Shown here: positions 43,953 to 51,757 of the stretch, piece after piece
Numbering within the stretch: the stretch's first letter is position 1
How the letters are laid out: the number at the start of each line of letters is the position of its first letter
Assembly (NCBI RefSeq): GCF_000442275.2
Contig: NZ_KE557312.1
Location: 124,001 to 188,000, forward strand
Direction of reading: 5' to 3'
Origin: Litoreibacter arenae DSM 19593
Lineage (GTDB): Bacteria; Pseudomonadota; Alphaproteobacteria; Rhodobacterales; Rhodobacteraceae
DNA length: 64,000 nucleotides
The notes under the pieces: model-generated
Seen by the model: only the letters and a program-made list of their open reading frames with translations
Told to the model about the DNA's origin: nothing
The model's database searches: none
Program-made: the position numbers and the translations under genes

Positions 43953-45086
43953 ATGGCGCACGTGATCGAACGGGTCGAGGTGTTGTGCTACCGCGTGCCG
44001 GTGAAGGTGCCGGTGGCGACGTCATTCGGCGTGATGCGGGACCGTCCGGCGGTGTTTGTGAAGCTGACCGATCAGGACGGATGCTTCGGCTGGGGCGAGA
44101 TCTTCGCCAATTGGCCCGCTGCCGCCGCCGAACACCGTGCGCAGCTTCTGGTGCGCGACATTTGCGATCTGGTGGTGGGGGCGGACGTGGCGCAGGCGGG
44201 CGACTTGTTCGAACAACTGACCGCGCAGACCCATATCCGCGCGTTGCAATCGGGCGAATGGGGACCGTTCCGGCAAGTGATCGCGGGGTTGGATATTGCG
44301 CTGCATGACATGTTTGCGCGGCGGGACGGAGTCTCGCTGGCGCGGTTTCTGAACAGCAAGGCAGCAGACAGCGTGCCGACCTATGCCAGCGGCATTGCCA
44401 TTAATGCGGCACCGGAACTTATCGCCCAAGCCCGCGCAGCGGGACATGATGCGTTCAAGGTGAAGATCGGTTTCGGCGCGGGTGACATGGACGATTTGCG
44501 GGACGTGGCGCGCAGTTTGCATGAGGGCGAGGCGCTCATGGCCGATGTCAATCAGGCGTGGTCCGTGGAGCAGGCGCTGGCACATGCGGACGGGATCGAC
44601 ACTGTGGGTTTGGGCTGGTTGGAGGAGCCTGTTCGCGCCGACTTGCCTGCATCGGATTGGGCGGCTTTGGCGGATGCCTTCGTCACGCCATTGGCGGGTG
44701 GCGAGAACATCACCGGCCATGCGGATTTCGACGCCGCAATCGCCGCGCGGCATCTGTCGGTGATACAGCCAGACATCGTCAAATGGGGCGGGTTGAGCGG
44801 CTGCGCCGCCGTCGCCCGCAAGGTTCGCAACGCGGGCCTGCGCTACTGCCCGCATTTTCTGGGCGGCGGCATCGGGCTGATTGCGTCCGGGCATTTGCTG
44901 GCGGCGGTTGGCGGCGACGGGCTTTTGGAGGTCGACGTGAACCCCAACCCGCTGCGCGATGCGTTTGGTGGGGCGCTGGTGGAGGGTGGCGTGTTCGCCG
45001 TTGCAGACGCGCCCGGTCTGGGCATCGACGACTTGCCCGAAGAATTGGCCCAGTTCCAGACGCTGGCGCTGGAAGCACGCGCCTAG
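43953..45086 (+). CDS. enolase-superfamily enzyme (mandelate racemase/muconate lactonizing type)
   Basis: 377 aa. Active-site residues in order: Lys169 and Lys171 (AFKVKIG), Asp198 and Asn200 (MADVNQAW), Glu224/225 (WLEEPVRAD), Glu251 (LAGGENITG) and His301 (CPHFLGGGIGLIAS). The PHFLGGGIGLIAS motif places His as an acid/base, as in the mandelate racemase subgroup. It could be a dehydratase or epimerase on a hydroxy acid. The ATG starts immediately after the TSUP stop. Its end overlaps the convergent fumarase-like beta subunit by 4 bases. Confidence 0.85.
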   Translation: MAHVIERVEVLCYRVPVKVPVATSFGVMRDRPAVFVKLTDQDGCFGWGEIFANWPAAAAEHRAQLLVRDICDLVVGADVAQAGDLFEQLTAQTHIRALQSGEWGPFRQVIAGLDIALHDMFARRDGVSLARFLNSKAADSVPTYASGIAINAAPELIAQARAAGHDAFKVKIGFGAGDMDDLRDVARSLHEGEALMADVNQAWSVEQALAHADGIDTVGLGWLEEPVRADLPASDWAALADAFVTPLAGGENITGHADFDAAIAARHLSVIQPDIVKWGGLSGCAAVARKVRNAGLRYCPHFLGGGIGLIASGHLLAAVGGDGLLEVDVNPNPLRDAFGGALVEGGVFAVADAPGLGIDDLPEELAQFQTLALEARA

Positions 45087-45748
45087 ATTACCTCGTCGCT
45101 GCGGTCGTCGGTCTCGCCGTATCGCTTGAGCGTCGCGGGACGGGTGCCTTCGTAGACGCGGTGCAGATTCTCGGCGATTTTGGCGTTTTCGCGCTCGAAC
45201 AGGCAGTCGCCGTGTTTGTCAGAGGCCACGATGAACGGCCCCATATTGTTGCACCTGATGACCCACATGGCTTGGGCGAGGCCCAGTTCCTCGTTCCAAT
45301 GGACGGCCTCCACCTTCTCGACCCCGCGCCCCAGTAATGCGCCGGTGCCGTAGCCGACGGTGGACAGGTAGATCGCACCGTTGGGGACGAAATAGGACTT
45401 GTAGTCCTTCGACGTCATGCCGCCCTTGCCGATGATGAGCTTCGCGCCCGTCTTCTCCATCCATTCCGGCAGCCATTTGGCGAAGCGGAAGGACGCGGTG
45501 GCCGTGACGGCGCCCATTTCGAAGCTGCCATCAGGGTTGATCCGCGCGGCGGGGGAGCAGTGGAAATTGGCCGCCGAGTCGCGGGGCAACTCCATGGGGA
45601 TATTGGCCTTTTCCTCCAACCCGCGTTTGTAGACGCCTTCACGGCCGGTATACATCAGCCCGTCCAGATAGACGATGTCGCCAAGTTGCAGATCGTCAAG
45701 CGCCTCTTGCGTGGGCGTCGTGCTGAGGCGGATTTTGCGCGGGCTCAT
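45083..45748 (-). CDS. class I fumarase / tartrate dehydratase-like hydratase, beta subunit
   Basis: 221 aa, the C-terminal (beta) part of class I fumarases in a separate gene. Marks: QLGDIVYLDGLMYTGREGVYKRG, the active-site stretch GAKLIIGKGGMTSKDY and GTGALLGRGVEKVEAVHWNEEL. The Fe-S subunit is encoded two genes upstream, with the CoA-transferase gene between them. Both are needed for hydration of an unsaturated dicarboxylate such as fumarate, mesaconate or similar. The split of alpha and beta by a transferase gene is unusual. It is the last gene of the operon. Confidence 0.9.
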   Translation of the reverse strand: MSPRKIRLSTTPTQEALDDLQLGDIVYLDGLMYTGREGVYKRGLEEKANIPMELPRDSAANFHCSPAARINPDGSFEMGAVTATASFRFAKWLPEWMEKTGAKLIIGKGGMTSKDYKSYFVPNGAIYLSTVGYGTGALLGRGVEKVEAVHWNEELGLAQAMWVIRCNNMGPFIVASDKHGDCLFERENAKIAENLHRVYEGTRPATLKRYGETDDRSDEVI

Positions 45749-46875
45749 TGGGCGGCCTCCGGTGATGTGATTTCGTCCGTGTCGCGCCCGAATGTGGGCG
45801 CGGGATCAAGTTTCGTGGGTGCCCATGGTGCGCGGAAACTGAGGCCCGGGGCGCGGACCGTCTGGTCCAGTTCCGGCACGGGCAGGTCATGCCAACAGGG
45901 GGAGTTTTGCATCTGCGGATGCACCAGTGTTTCGCCCAAGCTGAGGACCGGACCAGCGGGCACGTCAGCCTCGGCCAACACGGTGTCCCAGTGGCTGGCG
46001 GGCTGCGTGGCGAAGATTTGCGTTAGGGTTTGCGTGACGGTGTCTGCGTCCGCCTGCGCCAGTTCGGGGCGACCGAGCGCGAGGCACAAACGGCTGGTTT
46101 GCGCGGGCGTGTTGGCGGTGATGACAAGCTGGCCTTCGGCGCAGTCGAACCGACCGGAGAACGGCGAATCCGAGAACGCGCGGTTGCCGTCGAGGCCCCG
46201 CAACGCGCCGGTGGTCTGGTGGTTCACCGCGTAGGCGCCCATCAGATTGGTCATCGCGTCGAGCATCGAGACATGCAACTCCTGCGGCTTCAGCGGTTGT
46301 TTGGCGCGTTGGAGCAGGGCTGCGAGAATGGCGGCAACCAGCGACTGTCCCGCGACGTAATCCACGATGGGTATGCCGACGCGCAGGGGGCCGCTTTCAG
46401 GGCTTCCGGTCATCGCCATCAAACCGCTGACTCCTTGCAGGATGTGGTCATAAGCGGGGCGGGAGGCGAGGGGGCCGTCGGGACCGTAGCCCGACAGGCT
46501 GGCATAGATCAGGTCGGGCTTGCGGCTTGTTGTAGCGTCAAACCCGAGGCCAAGGCGGTCGGCCACGCCGGGGCGGAAGTTCTGAACAAGTACGTCTGCC
46601 TCGGCCACCAGCGACAAAGCGGCGTCCAGTCCGGCCTTGGATTTCAGGTCCAGCACCACGGATTTCTTGCCGGAATTCTGGCTGAGGAACGACGCGCCCA
46701 ACCCTGCGTCGCGCATTGCCTGCGTGCCGCCATGGGTGCGCACGAAATCGTCGCCGCCGGGACGCTCTACGCGGATCACCTCTGCGCCCATCAGCGCCAG
46801 TTGGCCCGTCGCATAAGGCCCCGCCAGCACATGGGTGAGGTCGATAATCCTTATGCCCGACAGGGGCTGGGTCAT
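45745..46875 (-). CDS. CaiB/BaiF-family (family III) CoA-transferase
   Basis: 376 aa. Probable catalytic Asp172 lies in the family motif RVGIPIVDYVAG. The N-terminal DLTHVLAGPYATGQLALMGAE is typical of the family. A longer frame reaches upstream into the alpha subunit gene, but the family match starts at this ATG, which overlaps the alpha subunit stop by 4 bases. It would transfer CoA from a donor such as succinyl-CoA to a carboxylic acid. With the fumarase-like hydratase it fits succinyl-CoA:citramalate/malate-type transferases. The acceptor is not established. Confidence 0.9.
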   Translation of the reverse strand: MTQPLSGIRIIDLTHVLAGPYATGQLALMGAEVIRVERPGGDDFVRTHGGTQAMRDAGLGASFLSQNSGKKSVVLDLKSKAGLDAALSLVAEADVLVQNFRPGVADRLGLGFDATTSRKPDLIYASLSGYGPDGPLASRPAYDHILQGVSGLMAMTGSPESGPLRVGIPIVDYVAGQSLVAAILAALLQRAKQPLKPQELHVSMLDAMTNLMGAYAVNHQTTGALRGLDGNRAFSDSPFSGRFDCAEGQLVITANTPAQTSRLCLALGRPELAQADADTVTQTLTQIFATQPASHWDTVLAEADVPAGPVLSLGETLVHPQMQNSPCWHDLPVPELDQTVRAPGLSFRAPWAPTKLDPAPTFGRDTDEITSPEAAQ

Positions 46876-47831
46876 TCCGCCGCCTCCATCGCGGGGGCGT
46901 CCCATTCGACGGTTTCGCGGCGTTGGTAGTCGGTGAACCAGTCGGGGTCGGTGCGGTATTCCACCCGACCATCCGCGAATACCCGCGCCACGGCGCGGCG
47001 TGACGACAGGCAGAAGGCGTGGACCGACATTTGCATGCCGCCGGTATGGCAATAACCCACTTCGATGTTGCAATCGACGACCATGGATTTGCCGACGAAG
47101 CCCATGGCGCCCATGCCGATAGAGTTGCCGATCTCCTTGAACTCCCGCTCCAGCGCTGCGATTTTCGGGTCGGAGTTTTCGCTGCCCACAGTGCGCAGGC
47201 AGGCGGCGCGTTTGCCCAAGACCATGCAGGTATCCTTGCAGCCGCCAAGCCCGATGCCGATGATCGCAGGCTGGCAGGCAAGGCCGCGTTTGCCGAACGC
47301 CACGAGGCTGTCGAGGTAGAAGCGCTTGATCCCCTCGATCCCGTCTGAGGGGAAGAGCATCCGGTAATCGGTGCCGAACAACCCGCCCTTGTGCACAGTA
47401 ATCAGGTCGATCCATTCACCGCCCGGCTCGTAGCCATACTCGATCTCCGGCGCGCCGATGCCCACATTGTTGTTGTGGTCCGTACGCCAAAGCGGATGCA
47501 CGCGATTGGGGCGCAAGGGCACGCCGTTGGTGGCGTTCGCAGTGGCGCGGCGCAGGGCGGCTTCCAGTGCGATGGGGCCGCCTTCAATCTGCGTTTCGTT
47601 GCCCATTTTGACATACCAGCGCGGGGTGCCGGTGTCGCCGCACATGGCGCGGCGGTCTTCCTTGGCGGCCTCGTAATTTTCCAGCATGGCCTGCAACACG
47701 AAGGAGGACAGGTCGCCGTCTTCCACGTCTGCGGCGGCTTGCAAACCGTCGAGATAGTCTTGCGGGATTTCGATGGCGGCCTTGTCCATCAGGGTCTCGG
47801 CGGTTTTCTGGATGATGTCGATGGGGATCAT
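46872..47831 (-). CDS. class I fumarase / tartrate dehydratase-like hydratase, alpha (Fe-S) subunit
   Basis: 319-aa N-terminal part of class I fumarases with a 4Fe-4S cluster. Candidate ligands are Cys64 (MCGDTGTP), Cys198 (GLGGCKDTC) and Cys261 or Cys254 (DCNIEVGYCHTGG). The catalytic region HPLWRTDHNNNVGIGAPEI is present. It hydrates an unsaturated dicarboxylate in the cytoplasm. Related Fe-S hydratases act on fumarate, mesaconate and L-tartrate. It lies directly after the flavoprotein gene with a 4-base overlap, an unusual linkage of oxidase and hydratase. Confidence 0.9.
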   Translation of the reverse strand: MIPIDIIQKTAETLMDKAAIEIPQDYLDGLQAAADVEDGDLSSFVLQAMLENYEAAKEDRRAMCGDTGTPRWYVKMGNETQIEGGPIALEAALRRATANATNGVPLRPNRVHPLWRTDHNNNVGIGAPEIEYGYEPGGEWIDLITVHKGGLFGTDYRMLFPSDGIEGIKRFYLDSLVAFGKRGLACQPAIIGIGLGGCKDTCMVLGKRAACLRTVGSENSDPKIAALEREFKEIGNSIGMGAMGFVGKSMVVDCNIEVGYCHTGGMQMSVHAFCLSSRRAVARVFADGRVEYRTDPDWFTDYQRRETVEWDAPAMEAAE

Positions 47832-49585
47832 TCTGCGGCCTCCACTAATGAGACGGGTTCGCCTTCGGGCAGGATCGTCTCGCCCGGTTTGACGATGGTG
47901 AACTGGACGTCCTCGCGGGTGACGTCGAGGGTGTCGCCTGTTTGGCGGGCGACGGTGAAATAGCTGCTTTCCATCGAGCCGCTGTCAGGGAAGTCCTCGC
48001 GGTAATGCGCGCCCCGGGAGTTTTCGCGGGCGAGGCCCGCCTTGGTGATGACCTCGGAGACTTCACACAGCGAGGCGAGGTTCAGCCAGTCGTGCCATGT
48101 CAGGTTGAAGGCGAGGTTGTCGCCAGCGACGCCAGCCTCCAACAGCTCCGCCTGAATGTCGGCGATGCGGGTCAGGCCGCGCTCCATCCCCGTTTCGGTG
48201 CGCATCACGCCGACATCTTCCCACATGGCTTCTTGCAGCTTGTCACGTAAGGGCTGGATCGGGGCGATCTTGTTTTGCAACGGGCGTAGGGCGCGGGTGA
48301 TTTCGGCTTCCAAAACGCTCTCGTCAGGGTCGCGGAGCGCGCCCATGTTACGAATATCCATGCCCATCACGTCGCCCGCGACGCCGCCATAAACGGTGGA
48401 GTTCGCCACGCCGTTGCCGCCCAAACGGTTGGAGCCATGGGCTCCGCCCGCGTCTTCGCCCGCCACGTAGAGACCTTCCAGCGCGGTGCGGGTGTCGGGG
48501 TCGACCACGACGCCGCCCATGAAGTAATGCGCTGTGGGCACGACCTCGACCAGCCCGGCGGCCAGATCGAAGCCTGAATCGGCGCAGCGCTTGACCATGC
48601 CGGGGAATTTGGCGCGTACGTTTTCAGGGCCAAGATGGGACATGGAGATGTATACGCCGCCATTGGGCGTCGTCGTGTTCGACTTGCGCATCTCGGCGAA
48701 GATGCCCCGGCTGACCACATCGCGCGTGGCGCGTTCGCCCTTGGCGTCGTAGTCGAACATGAAGCGGTTTTCGGCACCGTTGAGCAATTGCCCGCCCGCG
48801 CCGCGCAGGCCTTCTTCCAGAACGGTTCCGGTCATCTTGGTATGGTCGCCCGCCAAAAGTCCGGTGGGGTGAAACTGCACCATTTCCATATCGCGCAGGG
48901 GCAGGCCAACACGCAGGGCCATGGCGAGGCCGTCCATCGTCTTGTCGCCGCTGGGCGTGTGGTACTTATACATGGTCGGCCCGCCGCCGGTGCCCATCAG
49001 CACCGTCTTGGCGCGCACGAAACGGAACTTGCCGCTGCGCATGTCGATCATCAGAACGCCCGCCAGCGCGGAGCCGTCCTTGGTCGGGATCAGCCCGATG
49101 GCGCGGTGCTCTTGCAGCTTTTCGACGGGGCGGGACAGGACCTGCTCCATCAGGCGGTTGATGATCTCGATCCCTGTCAAATCGCCCTTATGGACCGTGC
49201 GGTCGGCGGTCTGGCCCGCGAAGGCCTTTTGATGCAGGGAGCCGTCGGGGTTGCGGTCGAAGAAGCAGCCGATTTCGTTTTCCAGCTCGCGGATGCGCAC
49301 CACGGCCTGCTCGCACAGCTTCCACGCCATGTCTTGATTAGGCAGCCACTTGCCGCCCTGGATGGTGTCCATGAAGTGCCGCTCGACCGTGTCGCCGCCG
49401 CCAAGGGCCACGTTGTAGCCGCCTTGCACCATGCGGGTGCAGCCGCACTTGCCGATCAGGCCTTTGACGGCGATGGTGATTTTGGTGCCTGCCGGTGCGC
49501 TTTGCTGCGCGTGCAGCGCGGCGAACATACCCGCGCCGCCGGTGCCGAGGATCAGGATGTCGGTGTCGTGTCTCTCGATCTGCAT
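47828..49585 (-). CDS. succinate dehydrogenase/fumarate reductase-like flavoprotein subunit
   Basis: 585-aa FAD protein. Marks: dinucleotide motif LILGTGGAGMFAA; substrate-site His in VQFHPTG; Arg in TRDVVSRG; His in TAHYFMGG; and Arg in GSNRLGGN. These are the dicarboxylate-binding and catalytic residues of SdhA. In SdhA the flavin is linked to a His in SHTVSAQGG. Here the same place reads GCTRMVQGG with Cys49, and the active-site Thr before Glu is Glu (TVLEEGLRG). It therefore probably acts on an altered succinate. The gene follows two small membrane subunits and an Fe-S subunit, so it is part of a membrane complex. Confidence 0.9.
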   Translation of the reverse strand: MQIERHDTDILILGTGGAGMFAALHAQQSAPAGTKITIAVKGLIGKCGCTRMVQGGYNVALGGGDTVERHFMDTIQGGKWLPNQDMAWKLCEQAVVRIRELENEIGCFFDRNPDGSLHQKAFAGQTADRTVHKGDLTGIEIINRLMEQVLSRPVEKLQEHRAIGLIPTKDGSALAGVLMIDMRSGKFRFVRAKTVLMGTGGGPTMYKYHTPSGDKTMDGLAMALRVGLPLRDMEMVQFHPTGLLAGDHTKMTGTVLEEGLRGAGGQLLNGAENRFMFDYDAKGERATRDVVSRGIFAEMRKSNTTTPNGGVYISMSHLGPENVRAKFPGMVKRCADSGFDLAAGLVEVVPTAHYFMGGVVVDPDTRTALEGLYVAGEDAGGAHGSNRLGGNGVANSTVYGGVAGDVMGMDIRNMGALRDPDESVLEAEITRALRPLQNKIAPIQPLRDKLQEAMWEDVGVMRTETGMERGLTRIADIQAELLEAGVAGDNLAFNLTWHDWLNLASLCEVSEVITKAGLARENSRGAHYREDFPDSGSMESSYFTVARQTGDTLDVTREDVQFTIVKPGETILPEGEPVSLVEAAE

Positions 49586-49926
49586 CAGATGGCCCTCAGA
49601 AGGAAAATGCCCGCAAGGAATGTCGACGCCGCGACGGCGCTGGCGGCGGCGGTTTTTTGACCGGAGGTCCATGGCAGGAACTCCAGCGCCATCAAGCGCA
49701 ACCCGCCCAGCATGTGGACGGAGAGCAGGAAGACGAGGCCGAATTCTGCGAACTTGACGATAGGGGTTTCCGCCCAATGCAGGAACCCGTCCAGCTTTTG
49801 CGGCGCGTTGAGCGCGTAGGACAGCACCCAGAAATGGGCGGGCAGAAACAAAGCGAGTGCCACACCGGAGATGCGGTGCAGCAGGAACGCGATCCAGAGC
49901 GTGTGGGTGCGGTGGCCGTGTATCAT
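49585..49926 (-). CDS. succinate dehydrogenase-like membrane anchor (SdhC-like cytochrome b subunit)
   Basis: 113 aa with three predicted membrane helices. The SdhC signature FLLHRISGVALALFL is present near the N-terminus. A second His in LLSVHMLGGLRL may bind haem b. It joins the flavoprotein and Fe-S subunits to the membrane and to quinone. Its stop overlaps the flavoprotein ATG, and its start overlaps the next anchor gene. Confidence 0.88.
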   Translation of the reverse strand: MIHGHRTHTLWIAFLLHRISGVALALFLPAHFWVLSYALNAPQKLDGFLHWAETPIVKFAEFGLVFLLSVHMLGGLRLMALEFLPWTSGQKTAAASAVAASTFLAGIFLLRAI

Positions 49927-50252
49927 GTTGCCGTCACCCCGTAGACCGCCTGCATCCCGAGGATCAGGAGTAGGGCGAGGATGGTCCACGCGGCCGCGTT
50001 CAAGCCCGTGCCGCACAAGCCTGCCCATTCCGAGAGCACCGTGCGCAACCCAATGGCTGCGTGGATGGACACGGCGACGACGAAGGTGCCGTAGAACAGA
50101 AACCACAGGATGCTGCCTTGGGTGCGGCCAAGGATTTCCGCCGCCGACAAGCCGCCTTGGATGGCGTAGATCATCACCGCAATATGCATCAGCACCAGCG
50201 GCGCCATAATCAGCGCAGTGATGCGCTGCGCCATGTAGAGCTTCAGCGTCAT
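49923..50252 (-). CDS. succinate dehydrogenase-like membrane anchor (SdhD-like subunit)
   Basis: 109 aa with three predicted helices (about residues 12-33, 46-70 and 85-105). Its start reads MTLKLYMAQRITALIMAPLVLMHIA, with QRITA as in the second anchor of SDH complexes and His23 as a possible haem ligand. The ATG overlaps the Fe-S subunit stop by 4 bases. Assigned from size, helix pattern and position between the Fe-S and SdhC-like genes. Confidence 0.85.
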   Translation of the reverse strand: MTLKLYMAQRITALIMAPLVLMHIAVMIYAIQGGLSAAEILGRTQGSILWFLFYGTFVVAVSIHAAIGLRTVLSEWAGLCGTGLNAAAWTILALLLILGMQAVYGVTAT

Positions 50253-50953
50253 TTGCGCCTCTTGAAGAAGTTGCGGGCGGTCCCGCGCTTGAGGCCCGCG
50301 ATGGCGTTCATCGGGTTCAGCTCGTTGGGGCAATGCACCGCGCAACTGCCCTGACTGTGGCAGTTGTGGCAGCCTCCCACGCCCGAGACCGCATCCAAAA
50401 TCGTCTGCTTGTTGGCGTCCTTACTGTCATTGTAGACGCTCCACGCGCGTTGCAGGGCAGCGGGGCCGAGGTAGTCGGGATTGCCCGCGACCGTGTCGCA
50501 CGCGGCGTAGCAGACGGAGCAGTTGATGCACTCGATCCCGGCATTGGCTTCCACGCGCCCGGCGCTGTCGGGGTCGATAGCCTCGATCGGGTCATGGCGG
50601 GTCTGGGTCGGGTGGTGCAGGCCTTCGGCGGCGACCCATTTGTCGAAGAACGGGTCCATATCGGTGGCCAGATCCTTGATGACGGGCAGGTTGCGCAGAG
50701 GGCCAATTTCCATATGGCCGTCTTTCAGCACCTTTTTAACGTGAGTGCGGCAGGTCCAGCGCGGCACGCCGTTCACCATCATCGCGCAAGAGCCGCACAT
50801 GCCGACGCGGCACGCATAACGGTAGCTGAGCGTCGGGTCGGCGTATTGCTGGATCCACGCGACGACGTCTAGGACAGTCTGGTTATCCTCCATCTTCACA
50901 TCGAAGGGCTGATAAGCCCCCGCAGCCCCGCCACGCCAGACGGATACGGACAT
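50249..50953 (-). CDS. succinate dehydrogenase/fumarate reductase-like iron-sulfur subunit
   Basis: 234 aa with the SdhB cysteine pattern. The 2Fe-2S region is CRVGMCGSCAMMVNG with the fourth Cys in RWTC. The 4Fe-4S cluster is CINCSVCYAAC with CP in VHCPNELNP. The third cluster region is GCHNCHSQGSC, with one Cys more than the usual CHSIMNC pattern, so the third cluster may be 4Fe-4S rather than 3Fe-4S. It passes electrons from the flavoprotein to quinone. It is the first gene of the seven-gene operon, divergent from the GST gene at 51143. The Met of MSVSVWRGG is chosen as start. Confidence 0.9.
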   Translation of the reverse strand: MSVSVWRGGAAGAYQPFDVKMEDNQTVLDVVAWIQQYADPTLSYRYACRVGMCGSCAMMVNGVPRWTCRTHVKKVLKDGHMEIGPLRNLPVIKDLATDMDPFFDKWVAAEGLHHPTQTRHDPIEAIDPDSAGRVEANAGIECINCSVCYAACDTVAGNPDYLGPAALQRAWSVYNDSKDANKQTILDAVSGVGGCHNCHSQGSCAVHCPNELNPMNAIAGLKRGTARNFFKRRK

Positions 50954-51041
50954 CTGCTGCTCTTTTGGCAAAGCGTTGCTCCCCCTTGGATTGACCGACG
51001 CATCGCAAATATAGATGCAGGTTTTGCTAACATAAAGGAAT

Positions 51042-51064
51042 AATGACTTACCCATTCTGTAAGT
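51042..51064. promoter_or_regulatory. inverted repeat upstream of the SDH-like operon
   Basis: ACTTAC (51046-51051) and GTAAGT (51059-51064) form an inverted repeat with a 7-base spacer. AATGACTTACC on the plus strand is the reverse complement of GGTAAGTCATT in front of tctC. Both sites lie about 90 bases from the gene they precede. It is a possible common LysR operator. Confidence 0.5.
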
Positions 51065-51142
51065 TATAATTACACCGGTTGCACCTTCCCAAACCGCGCA
51101 TCGCCGTTATTGTCGGATGGCAATGTCAGGGGAGGAACGGGG

Positions 51143-51757
51143 ATGTTGACGCTCTACTATGCCAAGGGGACCGCCGCCTTGCCGGTTCATATCGCATTGG
51201 AGGAGGCAAGGGCGGAGTATGATCTGCGCCTGCTGGACTTTGCCAACAAGGACCAGCTGGAGCCGGACTATCTGGCTATTAACCCCAAGGGCCGTGTGCC
51301 GGTTCTGGTCACGCCGGAGGGCGTGCTGACCGAAACGCCGGCGCTGCTGGCGTATATCGGGCAGGTGTTCGAGGCAGCTAAGTTGATCCCCGAAACGCCG
51401 TTCGGCTTCGCAAAGGCGCAGGAATTCAACCTGTATCTGGCGGCGACTGTGCATGTGGCGCACGCTCATAAACACCGCGGGGCACGGTGGTCGAATGATG
51501 CGGCCTCGCATGAGGCGATGCGGGCGAAGGTGGCGTCAAACATGACCGAATGCGCTACACTGATCGAGACGCATTATCTGCAAGGACCGTGGGTGATGGG
51601 CGAGCAGTATACGGTTTGCGATCCGTATCTGTTCTTGGTGGCGCGGTGGCTGAAGGGGGACGGCGTGGACGAGAGTGTGTTTCCGAAGATACTGGCGCAC
51701 CGTGCGAGAATGGAGGCGCGTCCGGCGGTGCAGGCGGTGTTGAAACACCATGACTGA
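51143..51757 (+). CDS. glutathione S-transferase family protein
   Basis: 204 aa. The N-terminal domain shows MLTLYYAKGTAALPVHIALEE, the cis-Pro motif KGRVPVLVTPEGVLTETPAL with Glu and Thr for glutathione, and the C-domain cap WVMGEQYTVCDPYLFLVARWL. GGAGG lies 8 bases before the ATG. It is divergent from the SDH-like operon and overlaps the following nitroreductase gene by 8 bases, so the two may remove reactive compounds together. Confidence 0.9.
   Translation: MLTLYYAKGTAALPVHIALEEARAEYDLRLLDFANKDQLEPDYLAINPKGRVPVLVTPEGVLTETPALLAYIGQVFEAAKLIPETPFGFAKAQEFNLYLAATVHVAHAHKHRGARWSNDAASHEAMRAKVASNMTECATLIETHYLQGPWVMGEQYTVCDPYLFLVARWLKGDGVDESVFPKILAHRARMEARPAVQAVLKHHD

Noticed and set aside
45745-47415. 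556-aa version of the CoA-transferase
   Set aside because: The first 180 codons lie inside the hydratase alpha subunit gene and have no CaiB similarity; the family match begins at the ATG of 46875.
45083-47831. A plain tartrate operon (TtdAB) assignment
   Set aside because: The subunits resemble that family, but the presence of an SDH-like complex and CoA-transferase in the same operon makes tartrate alone an incomplete explanation; it is kept as an alternative.
47828-49777. 649-aa version of the flavoprotein
   Set aside because: The extra N-terminal part lies in the membrane anchor gene; the FAD motif starts only after the ATG at 49585, which overlaps the anchor stop as expected.
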